From positions 11,410,001-11,470,000 of the forward strand of contig OU612068.1 of assembly GCA_914767715.1 (NCBI GenBank): a stretch of DNA of 60,000 bases, in the 5' to 3' direction. The stretch's first letter is position 1; every line of letters starts with the position of its first letter. The DNA comes from Membranipora membranacea. Taxonomy: Eukaryota; Bryozoa; Gymnolaemata; Cheilostomatida; Membraniporidae. Made by a program: the position numbers and the translations under genes. Of this stretch, positions 1-11,800 are shown in pieces. A model generated the notes under the pieces. It saw only the letters and a program-made list of their open reading frames with translations, was not told the DNA's origin and ran no database searches.

Positions 1-3000
1 CCAAAGCAAACAAACATCCCTTAGGTAAGAAAGTCACTATGTTTTCCTACAAAGGTAGGTTATAAGAATATTGTCTTCTCAGATAAAAAAGGTTAAAGGA
101 ATTCTGCTTGAATACGAATAATCTTAGTGGCTGGACTATGCATTTTCTGATCTATAATGCTATATGGGAAACCGATATTGCAAAATTTGCAAAGATGCTA
201 AAAAGTGAAGGGTCAACCTCAAAATGCATGACTTGATCGCTTCTCTGGCGAGGTAATATTATACTGTTGATGAATTTATTTACAGCTATAGACATGTCAT
301 ATGGATCAATTTATTGCCACCGATGTAAAGATCACATTTATGATGAGGAGCTCGACAAAATTGTTGAAGTCCGTAATTCAACATTTTTTGGTAAGTATTT
401 CCTTATTAATTCTACGCTTACCATCAAACAAATAGTTCAAATTTCAGTGGTGTCCCAGCTTTCGTACTTAGCACTTAGAATTTGAAAAGTACTTGCTTTT
501 ACCTAAAATTGTTCAGCTTTTCAAGAAAGAATGTCGTTTGAAAAGATTGAAACTGCTTTCTGCATCTACAAATGATAGTTCCATAATACATAGTATCATT
601 ACACCTGATTGGTCTCAAGCTTTCAAAATTGAGATAAAGAGCTTGGAATTTTATAATTGCCTGCTTGATCTTATCTTTGTAAAATGCATTCTTGTATCAT
701 TTCAGGTTGTTGGACACCATCAGATGATGAGATAAGTTTACTACAATCAAATCCAAAAAGGAGAAAAATTGAGAATGATTCAAGTGTTGGTAAGTCATAT
801 GGCGCCACTTATGGCTCAGTAGCAGACTTAATTATTCCTTGAGGTTGTGAAAGCCACCTCATTGTCTCCACTAAATTAGAAAATCAACAAAATTTCCTTT
901 ATTTGGAAATGGGTTTTAGACATGCCAAATTCATCCTGTCCTTAGCCCTGTCACATGAATCAATCAGTCGGCAAAGAGATTTTCAAGATTGAGTTCCTCT
1001 TATGGTTATCTTCTTTTTTTTGCACTGATTACTCTGAGCAAATACAATGGAGGCATATAAAATAGGTTTTAGTCACACAGCTAATATGCTCATCAAGGTG
1101 ATCATCTTTAAACTGCTTTTGTATATATTTAATTTCTTTTTTTTTTGTCCATTTGTAATTTCTGTAATTATTGTTTGTTTGCAGGTTTAAGAGGGCTAAT
1201 AAACCTGGGTAATACATGTTTTATGAGTTGTATAGTGCAGACACTGACTCATACCCCCTTACTTAGAGATTTCTTTCTGTCCGATGAACACAACTGCCAA
1301 ATGTTAGACCCGACCCAGCAATGTCTAGTCTGTGAGCTCTCGCGCCTTTTCCAGGAGGTTTGTAGGCTGAATGTTAATGTCATCATTGAAATATTAAGTA
1401 TTCAATCGGCGCTGTGATTCAATCACAGATGACAGGTTAACCTGTCTTGACAAGCTTTGTTCGGTGCGGTTGGTTCCCCACCCCCTAAACAGAGCTTGTC
1501 AAGATAGGCCGATGTCAGGTATGACTTAGTTTTCCGAATCTTCATCCTCAAGGAGAAATTCTCAAAGAACCATGTAGTTGATTGTAGGTGATTGGGAACA
1601 AGAGGTTGGCACTTAGGTGTAGGGTAGTGTAACCTTTGACTTGCCAGTATATGCTCTTCAATCACACGCCTGATATTTTATTACTGCTATATATAAAAGC
1701 ATATAAAAATCGTATAGAACTGTCAAGTTCAAACAATTGCGCTCGATTAAAATTGAAGTGATTTCGTTTTTTTTAGTTTTATTCAGGTCTGAGAACACCA
1801 CATATTCCGTACAGATTGCTTCACTTAGTTTGGACTCATGCCAGACATCTGGCTGGTTATGAACAGCAGGATGCTCATGAGTTCTTTATTGCTATACTAG
1901 ATCTGGTGCATCAACATGCTAAAGGTAAACACATTTTCTTTATCTGCATGCATTACCCATCTAAAGATTAACATAATTATAGAAATAGGCTCTCTGGTCA
2001 ATGATGATGTGCCACATCTTTTTGCGATGCCCGTTTATAGTTTTGATCATGCTGCGTTTTTTTGTGTGGACTGTATCTATTCTGAATACTGCCCCTACCC
2101 ATCATGTACTACATTGATCAAGTGATAACTGTAAATTGCTTTCTCAATGATTATTTCGCGTTCTTATTTTGAAGCTAATTTAAAACAAAGTTTTCCAAAA
2201 ACCGTTGATATAAACCTATACATTTTTATATAAATATATATTTTATTGTCATAGTGTATTTATACTTCAGGTACCAATGGAGTATCAGGTCACACCTCCA
2301 GTAGGTGTAACTGTATCATAGATCAGATATTCACAGGTTCACTTCAGTCTGATGTCACATGTCAGGAATGCCAGTAAGTGTTTAGTCTCTGCCTCCGGCT
2401 ATTCTTATTACCCACACCGTTGCACGGGAACGGCTGGAATATTTTTGTGCAGTGCAACACACAAATCCTCCCTACTTCTGTTTCCATCGCATACAATTTG
2501 CTAAAAAAAAGGCAAACCAGGAAAAGTATTAATTTGTTCCATCTCATAATAGCGCAGCAGTGGCCCATGACAGAGAGTCTTTACAATACGTATTGAAATG
2601 TGTATTACTCCCTGTACTGCTCTCCAAATCAGATTAGACATACATACAAATATGTATTTATATGTTCATGGTTGCAGCTCTTCCTCTGGCATTAACGATG
2701 ATATACGTTATATTGTATGCGATGTTCAATCTCATGGTTACTCTTGATAGTAAAGTCCCTAGTTCATGGTAATAGCATACGTTGCTGTTGCAGGCTGAAT
2801 GTTGTAACCAAATAATATCTTTTTCAGCAACATATCAACCACTATAGATCCTTTCTGGGACATTTCACTTGACTTAGGAGCTGGACCCAGCATACGTAAC
2901 GGTGGTATGTTGAGCCCGAGTTATACCGAACCCACATCTCTCTCAGACTGTCTGAAGAGGTTCACTCGAGCGGAACATCTCGGTAGTTATGCTAAGATTC

Positions 3001-4849
3001 GCTGTTCTCAGTGCGCCGTGCACAGAGAGTCCACTAAACAGCTGACCATGAAGCAGCTTCCTGTTGTCTGCTGCTTTCACCTTAAGGTATGCAATAAACA
3101 TCGGGATCAACTTAATTCATGAAAATATATATCATACACTTTTATGTTGTCAATAATTTCTTTGTAACTTGTAGTTGCCCCCTCTTTGACACTGTGGTTC
3201 AGAGAGGGGACAACTCGCATATTGAACCACCAAATTCAAAAATCAAAATTTCGCTTCCTTAGTGATCGTAAACATAAAAAAGTAGAACAAAATTGTACGA
3301 TCTTTGGAAATTACCTGTGATAGTAACTAACAGGAAGTCAAATTGAAAAAGATTATTATTACATTATAACACAACTCAAAGGTGTATTATAATCAATAAT
3401 AATAAGGTGTGAACCTAGGAGTCCATGCTAATATTTCTCGTTAGAGTGGTAACCATTTTATTGGACAACAGGAATGATTTGAGTGACATCGGTGGTAGCA
3501 TGTATTGGTAAGTCCGTATGACTCAGTCATGACTCCTAATGAGCCAGTTGGCTATCACTGTGTTATTAAATGATAACAACCTGCAACTTACCACCTGTGT
3601 TGATTCTGGTGGAATCTAACTTATCTCAGAATATCTTCTCTAGTGCATATTTCATGACCGATTATTGTATAACTGATTGTTGTATTTTCATTGCTTAGTT
3701 GTTTTTTGTAGAGGTTTGAGCATTCAATAGGATATCATAAGAAGATTAAGACATTAATTTCATTCACAGAGGAGTTGGACATGACACCGTTCATGTCAAA
3801 CTCTCGTATTACTGATGAGCTGGGAGAACCACTCGTTACCGATGACCAGCGTTACAGGTATGAGCAAGAGTAATCATCACCATATAGAGCACTGCTACTT
3901 ATTTATAGTGAACTAGTGGTTTGGTGGGGTTTGATTGTCAAATTATCCTTCCATTCACCATTTGTTGTGAGATATGCGTCTGAAAGCTGGATATATTCAC
4001 TATTGTTGATTCTTGTACCATTAGTTAATGTCCAAAATTTGTCATATCAGGAGAAGTTACAGGCGAAGATTTTTTATTGAGTTACGGGATTTGTACAAAA
4101 TGCATATCCTCTAACTCATTAAAAGAACCTGGTCCATGTCAACAAATTCGAGAGAAGACTAAACAGTGTGAAACCATGTATGTAAAATTAAATTCATAGT
4201 TATGTCAGCTTTATTCTGTCAGCAGTAGGCTCTAGATTTATGTCATCAGATATCCTCAAATGATATATTTACACCCTGTTCTCATGTTATATATCTGTTT
4301 TAGGTACACTTTGTTTGCGGTGGTTAATCACATAGGAAATTTAGAATCCGGACACTACATTAATTACATAAAGCAGGGAAAGTCTTCATGGTTTAAATGT
4401 GACGATCATGTCATCACTAAAAGTACTATCCAGGAAGTACTACACAGTGAAGGGTGAGTTCTTACATTCGTATGCTCCGTTCAATATTCCTACCGTAACT
4501 TAATATTTTGTATTACTCCTAATATTCTGTGCAGACAAAGAATACCTATGATTCATGGGTACTCGCCTGGTGAAAGATTAATGGTTGATATAACGTATAT
4601 GTTTTCCTAGTGTGTGTACATATTTGTTTGTTTGATGAAGGTCACTTTTGTTTTAAGTGTTTTTATGCCATCCTTCATCGGATACTTGATTGAGCCCTCC
4701 TATTCCTGTAGTAGGGTTTAACAACACTCACAAACTTTCCCTTATGGAAAAATACTAGTCATGAGTATGAAAATAGATCATAATTTCATCTTTTCCTACC
4801 CTTCAGGTATCTTTTATTCTATCACAAAAAAGTATTGGAATATGAATGA
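1..4849 (+). CDS. USP22: USP22/27/51-type ubiquitin-specific protease (5' partial)
   Basis: Deubiquitinase of the SAGA co-activator DUB module; by family knowledge it removes ubiquitin from histones H2A/H2B in the nucleus. Exons read by hand: 1-24, 286-390, 706-789, 1185-1357, 1777-1924, 2271-2373, 2828-3086, 3712-3857, 4304-4453, 4807-4849, all with GT-AG borders and matching phases, giving 410 visible residues. Human USP22 has about 525, so roughly the first 115 are outside the window. The first two exons encode the end of the ZnF-UBP domain ([14 protein letters not shown]). The protease core shows the Cys box [11 protein letters not shown] (nucleophile codon 1217-1219), QQDAHEF, a ZnF-like CxxC, the His box LESGHY (codon 4353-4355) and the WFKCDD Asp box, ending YHKKVLEYE. 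All catalytic residues are present, so it should be active. USP22, USP27 and USP51 cannot be separated here; a single pre-duplication orthologue is likely in an invertebrate. Confidence 0.95.
1412..1509. repeat. Nested palindromes / foldback in USP22 intron 4
   Basis: Three inverted structures sit side by side: CTGTGATTCAATCACAG (1412-1428), the perfect 16-mer GACAGGTTAACCTGTC (1431-1446), and a wider inverted repeat whose arms are about 1441-1461 and 1488-1509 (core CTTGACAAGCT against AGCTTGTCAAG). The pattern fits a small foldback element or MITE remnant in the 419-bp intron. Confidence 0.6.
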
Positions 4850-5228
4850 TGAAACTCTAGGCAACAAGGAGAAAGAATCTATAATGTTATCAGATAACCA
4901 CTGAATCCCAGCCTGTGCAATACTACATTGCACCATTGAGCAGCGTGTTACCGCTTAAGTTACCCATATCTATTTCTCATTCCTTCACTACATAACCGAA
5001 AATAAGGTGTTCTTTGCTTCTGAATTTCCTATTCTGCACTTGAAAACTGCTTTTGTGGACCAACACTTTTTGTATTGTTATAATGGATATGTTTTTCTGC
5101 AAGTCATACATTTTGGCGGTTATCAAAAGTTTGAGTTGAGATATGCCTGAAATTTTGTTCGAAGTAAGCTAAAACGCTCTTACATCGTGGTATGATCTAC
5201 ATATTAGGACCTGTCCTCTTTTTGTCTT

Positions 5229-5234
5229 AATAAA
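5229..5234 (+). terminator. Poly(A) signal of the USP22-type gene
   Basis: AATAAA about 380 nt after the stop codon at 4847-4849, the first canonical hexamer on this strand. A second AATAAA lies near 5514. The 4850-5799 interval is otherwise 3' UTR and intergenic sequence with no coding signal that I can see. Confidence 0.6.
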
Positions 5235-5799
5235 CATTATACGGAGTTGTCAGCCTCTATTTTGTGGGTAGACAAGCTCAATTATGCTCTTGTTTGTATA
5301 TATGAAATGTAATATAGGATTGAAGTTGTGCAACATTTCTCAGCTATTGAGTTTGCTAGAATGAATATGAATTTTAATTGATAATCATGTAAAGCACACG
5401 GTGCTAATGTAATTTTGCCGTTACTGTCACACTTTTTCGTTCAAAATAAGAGTCTACGCTATATCCATTTTGTACAGTGAATATTTGGCCATGCTATCTT
5501 CATTTTGATGAAAAATAAACTGTTTGTACGCTACTTATATATTTTAATCCTGATTATGAACATCCTTACTCTTTTTTTCTTTCGATCATTTCAATATGTC
5601 CTTTGTTTTCAATGGTTAATAATTGTTGAAGTTGTTGATTTAAATCGCTGTACAGATGATTTTTGCAATTTTAAACTTTCAATGATCTCAATTTTGTGAT
5701 ACTCCGCTGGCGGAAACCTAAAAACCAATCATTGAATCTGACAACTTAATTGCTCAGCACCAACTGATGACATCATGTTTTTTCCCTTATTTTTGCCTT

Positions 5800-5813
5800 G
5801 TTGCTAATGCAAC
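5800..5813. promoter_or_regulatory. Candidate RFX X-box upstream of the EF-hand gene
   Basis: GTTGCTAATGCAAC is a near-perfect palindrome with the half-sites GTTGC and GCAAC of the RFX X-box (vertebrate ideal GTTGCCATGGCAAC, 11 of 14 matches). It lies 48 bp before the proposed start codon at 5861. X-boxes drive ciliary genes across animals, so it supports a ciliary role for the next gene. Binding is inferred. Confidence 0.5.
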
Positions 5814-5860
5814 CATTTTTTTTGGGTATGGCTTTTTAAGCAACAAGATCTTGGAGAACT

Positions 5861-8800
5861 ATGGAGAAACTAAATGTAAGCCTCTTACATCTGTTCTCAT
5901 ATTCCTCTTGGCAGTTATTAAACTTTGCACAAAGTTTCTAAATGCCTTTTATATGGCATAATTATAACATTTTTGTAATTTACTATGACGTCAACCATCC
6001 CGAACTAGAGGCGCCAGTGCTGGCTACTCAAGCTCGTGCACAATTTCTGTCCCATTCATCAATAACACTATCTATAGTTCTCTTGATACTGGCTGATTAT
6101 ATTTTATAGAGAAGTGAGGCTACGGCTGCTAGCTCAGACGACAGCGCCAGAAGTGAGGATGACTCTACGGCTCGAGATACTATCAGGAAGGTTAGTCTAT
6201 TACCCTATTAATCGCCTATCCCTGTTCTGGATACTCAGCTAATCACTATTGCTTATTTTTAACAGCAAATTACTTTGGTTTTATTAGTAAGTTTGTGAAT
6301 GGTTGAATTCACCATGCTGCATGTGCCATAAAAAGATGATCATGCCAGTCATCTACGTAAAATCATGTTGAAAAATTAAAATAGAAATAGCTTAATTTAA
6401 TGTTTGTAGAGAATTGAACTGAATTTATGTAGAGTAGTTTTGTGTGGACACATCTTCAAACCCTAATTCAAGTTTCAATTGTAAAAAAAAAAAGGTTACC
6501 CTGCTGAAGAGATAATTATATTGACTGTAGTGGACTCTTATTACAGTTGAAAACGTCGGATGTGTCTAGTCTGAGAAACCTACTGCTGGCTGAGCCTCGG
6601 CTCCCAGTCAGCCAGAGGTCTCTTATTGGGGGCCTCTCAAGCACCAACCACAGAGCTATGTTAGATGGAGTGGCCTCTCTAGAGAGAAATCCATCGGTAG
6701 CTGCTAGTAATACTGGTGAACTGCCGCTCAACAGTATAACAGAAGAAAAGGCTCTGGACAATCTCAAGGATCTAGATACCAAAGAGGTACTCAACATGCA
6801 TATTTTGTTTTTGTAATATCAAAGGCGCAGTGAAGCAAAGCAGAATTTCAAGTGTGTTATATTATTCATCATGATGTAATCAGTTACTCAGAAATTTTCC
6901 CTTTGCTGACAGAGTCAAATTTTTCAAAGATTTCCTGTAGATTTTAGTATATCATATTTTTAAGCAAATATAAGCTATCCATTTAATCTGCGCTTTGGAT
7001 TAAACCAAGATTATAATATTGTTTGCCAAAATAAAATGTGTAATAGTGTCCAAAGTCTCGACCTAATGTGTGAAAGTAGACAATCCCATTTGGCATTTTG
7101 ACACGAAATAAGAATTTGTTTCGGTGTGTATCAAAACAATTGGTAGCAAAAGGTAAAGCACTGTTGACATACAAAATCTTTGTGAGAAACTCTTACAACA
7201 CAATTCTATATAAACCTGTCGCCGGCCCTAGCCTGCCTTAGTGTCACCAACAAGAATTTTCCGATTGCCAAATAATGCGCATGTAAATTTGTGATCCATT
7301 GACCTTACTTTCTCCCGGATTGGATAAACACCAGCTCAATGATACTAATATGCATCATCCCAAGCACAATTCCTCATTGTTTCGATTTTTTTCGACCTAG
7401 CAAGAGTTGTATTTTATTTTGCAGATGCCCTTTGACAAGGCTTTGCAGCTTGAAGCTGCACGCAGCCAAATACTGCAACCATTAATCAAAGTTGATGACC
7501 CCAACACAGAGAAAAGCTGCCAGATTGACTTCTTAACACTTGCGGAATGTGAGCGACAATCCTGCGGTATCTCTACAAACTACCATCCTCTAGAATATCT
7601 GAAACTAGCTGCAGACATCGCTATATCGGACACGTTTGCATACCAATGCGCTGCCGGAAATATTAACACTTCTAATAAAGATGACAAGGATATAGTATTT
7701 GCTCATCTGTCCGACCGTATAATCGTAAACGAAAGAACCAAACAGCAGGATGCTTGTACTCAAGTCATTCGCTGGGGTCAAGATGAAATGCTACCCTCTC
7801 AGGATATATCTCAAACTACTAGAGGTAAGAGAGTAGTATTTTGAAAATTAATAGGAAACAAATATACTATTACTGAGGGGTATAGTGGCAAGGTTGTCAT
7901 TTGATGATCACCATTCTGAAAGAGCCTTGAAAGCTTACACCATGCTGGGTTGATGGGAAGGGCTAATATATCTTTTAAATTGACACTATACAATAATGGT
8001 TGGTACAGCAATAGAGAAAAACTGTAGGTATAGAAATGACATATATTATGTTGACGTGCAGTGCTGGTCCATACACATATCTTGTCCTACAAATCTTCTC
8101 ATTTTTGGGGTAAATCAGAGAATTCGAACCGAGTTGTTACAGCCCTGTTTCAACGGTTTGCAAACAAAGGCAAAATATCCGTCCAGGCTGCATTCGATGT
8201 AATCATTCCATCAAGTGCCATCACTCATAATATTCCTCATAAATATACTCCTTATATAAGTGTGATTCTGTTTTAGCTTCAGACTTTTCTACACAATGTG
8301 AGCTTCTTACTGCTGACCAAATGGAAGACAGGGGAGCTGAGTTGATGACACTTGGAGAGCCCAGAAAATCTGTCACCTTCATGGAAACTGGCGTTTGGGT
8401 GAATCAATCTGATATGGCTATTAGCTGTTACCTGCTGCCTGAATCAGTAGTGAGAACAACCCCCATAACTGTCAGGTTACCATGCCTCACAGATATGGTA
8501 ACACAAGCAGTAACAGACACAATTCATGCACTGTCACTGGAAGCACTTGTTCAACCAGTACGTGTCAATCAGTTGGTGGCATCTACTGCCAGGTGCTTGC
8601 TCGAGAAACTCCACAGTCTAATGTCAAGCCATGACATCTCACAGGCAAAGCTTGCCAACTGGATACACGCAATTGGGTTTTTAAAAGAAGTCAACAATCA
8701 GCTGCGTAGTAAGATAGAGGAGGCGAAAAAATATATGAAACAGGGTCTGGAGACTGTTGAACTGACGGCTGAGGAAAGATTACTGGTACCAGAGGAGGGT

Positions 8801-11800
8801 GAGGATGATTCTACAACTGTGTCGGATGCTGAACCTAAGAAAGTGGAGGCTATCCTTAATCGCAGACAGCTCAAACAACCTAATTATAGCATGCAGTTCT
8901 CGTCGGTGTTACAGGATATCCCTGTAAAACCAGAGAAAGAAGCTATCATTGAGGAGCCGACACCGGTGAATGAGGATGATGCTGATGAAAAGTAAGTGAT
9001 CGTGATGAGTGATCAATTTGAAACTTGATACAATGCCGATCTGAACCCCTTAAAACGTGGGTCATGTCATCCCAAACCTCATATGATAGTTTATGGCAAT
9101 AAAATTCAAATCTCATTACCCAACACACAACTGTGACTAACATGTAAAACCTCTTGAACTCGATATTTCGTATTTTGTTTGATATTGGGCACATCATACT
9201 CTGGAGGCTGCAGTGCTTATTCCTTACATGTTCTGCAAATTCATCCATTGTACACAAACCATTTAATACCATAGTTCATTACCTAGCGCTTAAGTTTTCT
9301 GCCATAAAACCTACGGCATTTTGAACAGAAGCACCAGAGCTCTTTAATGCGTATCTTTAGTTATATCAAGGAGTCAAACTCCTTGGTTATATATTATACT
9401 GAATATACTGTATGAGAGTTATTTTCCCCCTATCATTTATATTTATTTAGAATCAGTAAGATAAATGCAGGATTAAGGAAGGTTAACAATATAAAATCAC
9501 CAGCTTCAAAAGACGCTAGCCAGGCACCCGGCTCCACTTGGCTTATACCAAAGAGTAAAGCATCCAATACCGAACAGAAGAAAGGCATTACCAAGAAAAG
9601 CGTTACAAAAGGGGTCAACAAAACTACACGTGTAAGTTTCATCATGTTTTTATTGGTATTATTGTTGATTCTTTTAAATATGTTTTGTTTCAAATCTGTT
9701 GTCAAGATTCAGCAATCATTGTTTCATTCATTTGCTGTCATTATTTGGCAATAATCACCTTGTTTTTAGCTCTAAAATTCCGTCGCCCACAGCCGATTGA
9801 ATCACTATATTATTCAAAAAGTGGTGATTTTAATTGTTGGTTGACTTTTCCACAGTGCTGTGACATTTAAGGTTCATAGCTAGGGATGACCTACCTAATA
9901 GTCCACTCTGTTGCCATCCAGTGATGAGATATAGGCAGCAATACCTGCTGGGTAAAAATTCAAAATTTTAGGGGAAATCCTCCAATGGTATCCCTCCCGG
10001 TCACGTGACGTCACCATGCTTTGTGCATTATCTCCCCCTAACTTCAAATTATCTTTATCACTGTTTGGGACCTTGAGATTCCAAATCTGACCACCATTCT
10101 GCTTTAGTTCATTCCCTGGCTATGAACCTGTAAAGTTATTCATCTCCTGTCAAACAAGCCAAAATTCTGAGAGTCGTTGTGTTCTTTTGATAGGAAGTCA
10201 TGGTTGATGACTTAGCTGATACGTTTTTAAGGAATTCTCGTAAATTTGTATTGGATGGGACCGTGTTTGACATGGTATGCAATGCTGACTCATAAGTTCT
10301 GACTCAATACTGATACAATGTGGAAAAGTCAGCCTTAGCTGCATATTTTGGGTGGAGGATTGGGTTGCAAATCTTGGGATACAACTCGCCATGTTATGGC
10401 TTCAACTTATGATTTGCCAAATCCATCAGTGGTGATTGCTTTATAGAGCTTATATTTTATTACCTTTCATTTTCACTCGGCTGAGTTGGCGCAATATTAT
10501 CAGTATTACATCACTTGCTTCCGCTCACACTTATAATCTATCTGAGTAGTCATCTAAGAAAACCTCTATAAATAAATAAAATCCGATCAGAATATTCTTT
10601 AATTGAACATTGAACTGTATAGACATAGAGGGAACTTACATGTTAATAGTTGCCCCACAACAATATTCGTTCAGCGGAAGAGTTTACCTAAAATGTTAAA
10701 ACTTTATCATGTGTAATGTTGCTGATATAGGCCGGAGATTTGATGTTTATTGTCTAATTTTGCAGGCTTCTCTGAGCTGGCAGAAGGTAAAGGCGCTCAC
10801 TATAGAAAGAAAGGTTTGAGATATTTCCGAACTTTTTAATGCTTTATCAGAACTTGGATAAAAATTATGGGAATACTTCTTCCTGAGACCTTGAAGCAAA
10901 GATTATTTTTCACAGATTGTTATTACTTATTGTCCAATTGCCCTGAGATCCCAAACTATCATCTGTCGTAAATTAACTAAGATACATTTATAGTCTAGAC
11001 ATTCAGACACCACATGACTGTTATCATTTGAGAAAAGAATCTATACAAAGAGGCTTTTATCTTATATACTTAATCATATGACCATTTACCGTTTCTCTAG
11101 AAAAGTGAGGGGGAGTTACTGAGAATGAAGCGTATGGAATTCCTTGATGATCTGATGGGCCAGCTATCCTCGGAGGAGACAAATCTGCTACAGGCTGTAA
11201 GTATAGTAAAACAGCTCTATGGTATATCCACCCTACCGACCTTATGTTTTCAAGTGGTTTAATGATTCGCAGTTAGCGATGACAGAAACCGCGAATACTT
11301 AAAAAATAGCTAAATGCTAGCTGTTATAAAGGCAGGCTGAATAGCTCAGTGTGTAGAGCGTCTCCCTGAGATAGGATGTTGCAGGTTCGATAACCATGTA
11401 GTGCTGTATTTTTAAGATAGAATACTACTACTATAGGGGAGTTATGCTCTCAAATTTTCGGGCCTGAAATCCGTGAATAATTAAGACTAGTGAAAAAGGT
11501 TGGAGTTGTGCCCTCCGCGAATTAGGAGCCCAGGAATTATTAAGGTCAGTAGGGTATACAACCAACCATTGCAAAAAAAATGGCTGTATCTATTGAATAC
11601 ATATGATTCAATCGATCTCTGGATAAAAGTCCCTGGCTTAATCTGCACCAGAATAAAAATGGAAAAAATATAAATTTGCAAGAAGTTGAAAATAGTTTGA
11701 GATCGAAAAACACAACGAGGTGTTCGACCCTTGTACAGCCCTAACACCCTATTTACAGGACAAATTTATCTTCTGCTACGCTGTTAGATCCAGGAGGGAG

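Noticed and set aside
5505-5961. Two hydrophobic plus-strand open frames between USP22 and the EF-hand gene
   Set aside because: Low-complexity T-rich sequence in 3' UTR/promoter space; no start context or conservation signal.
6516-6797. Minus-strand open frame opposite exon 3 of the EF-hand gene
   Set aside because: Pure antisense shadow of a coding exon with good splice sites on the plus strand.
9433-9705. Minus-strand hydrophobic open frame that looks like membrane segments
   Set aside because: Antisense of the Lys-rich exon 6 (9451-9631), whose phase links neighbouring exons.
11333-11405. Functional tRNA gene
   Set aside because: Boxes A and B are present but no paired acceptor stem follows box B; it fits a SINE head.
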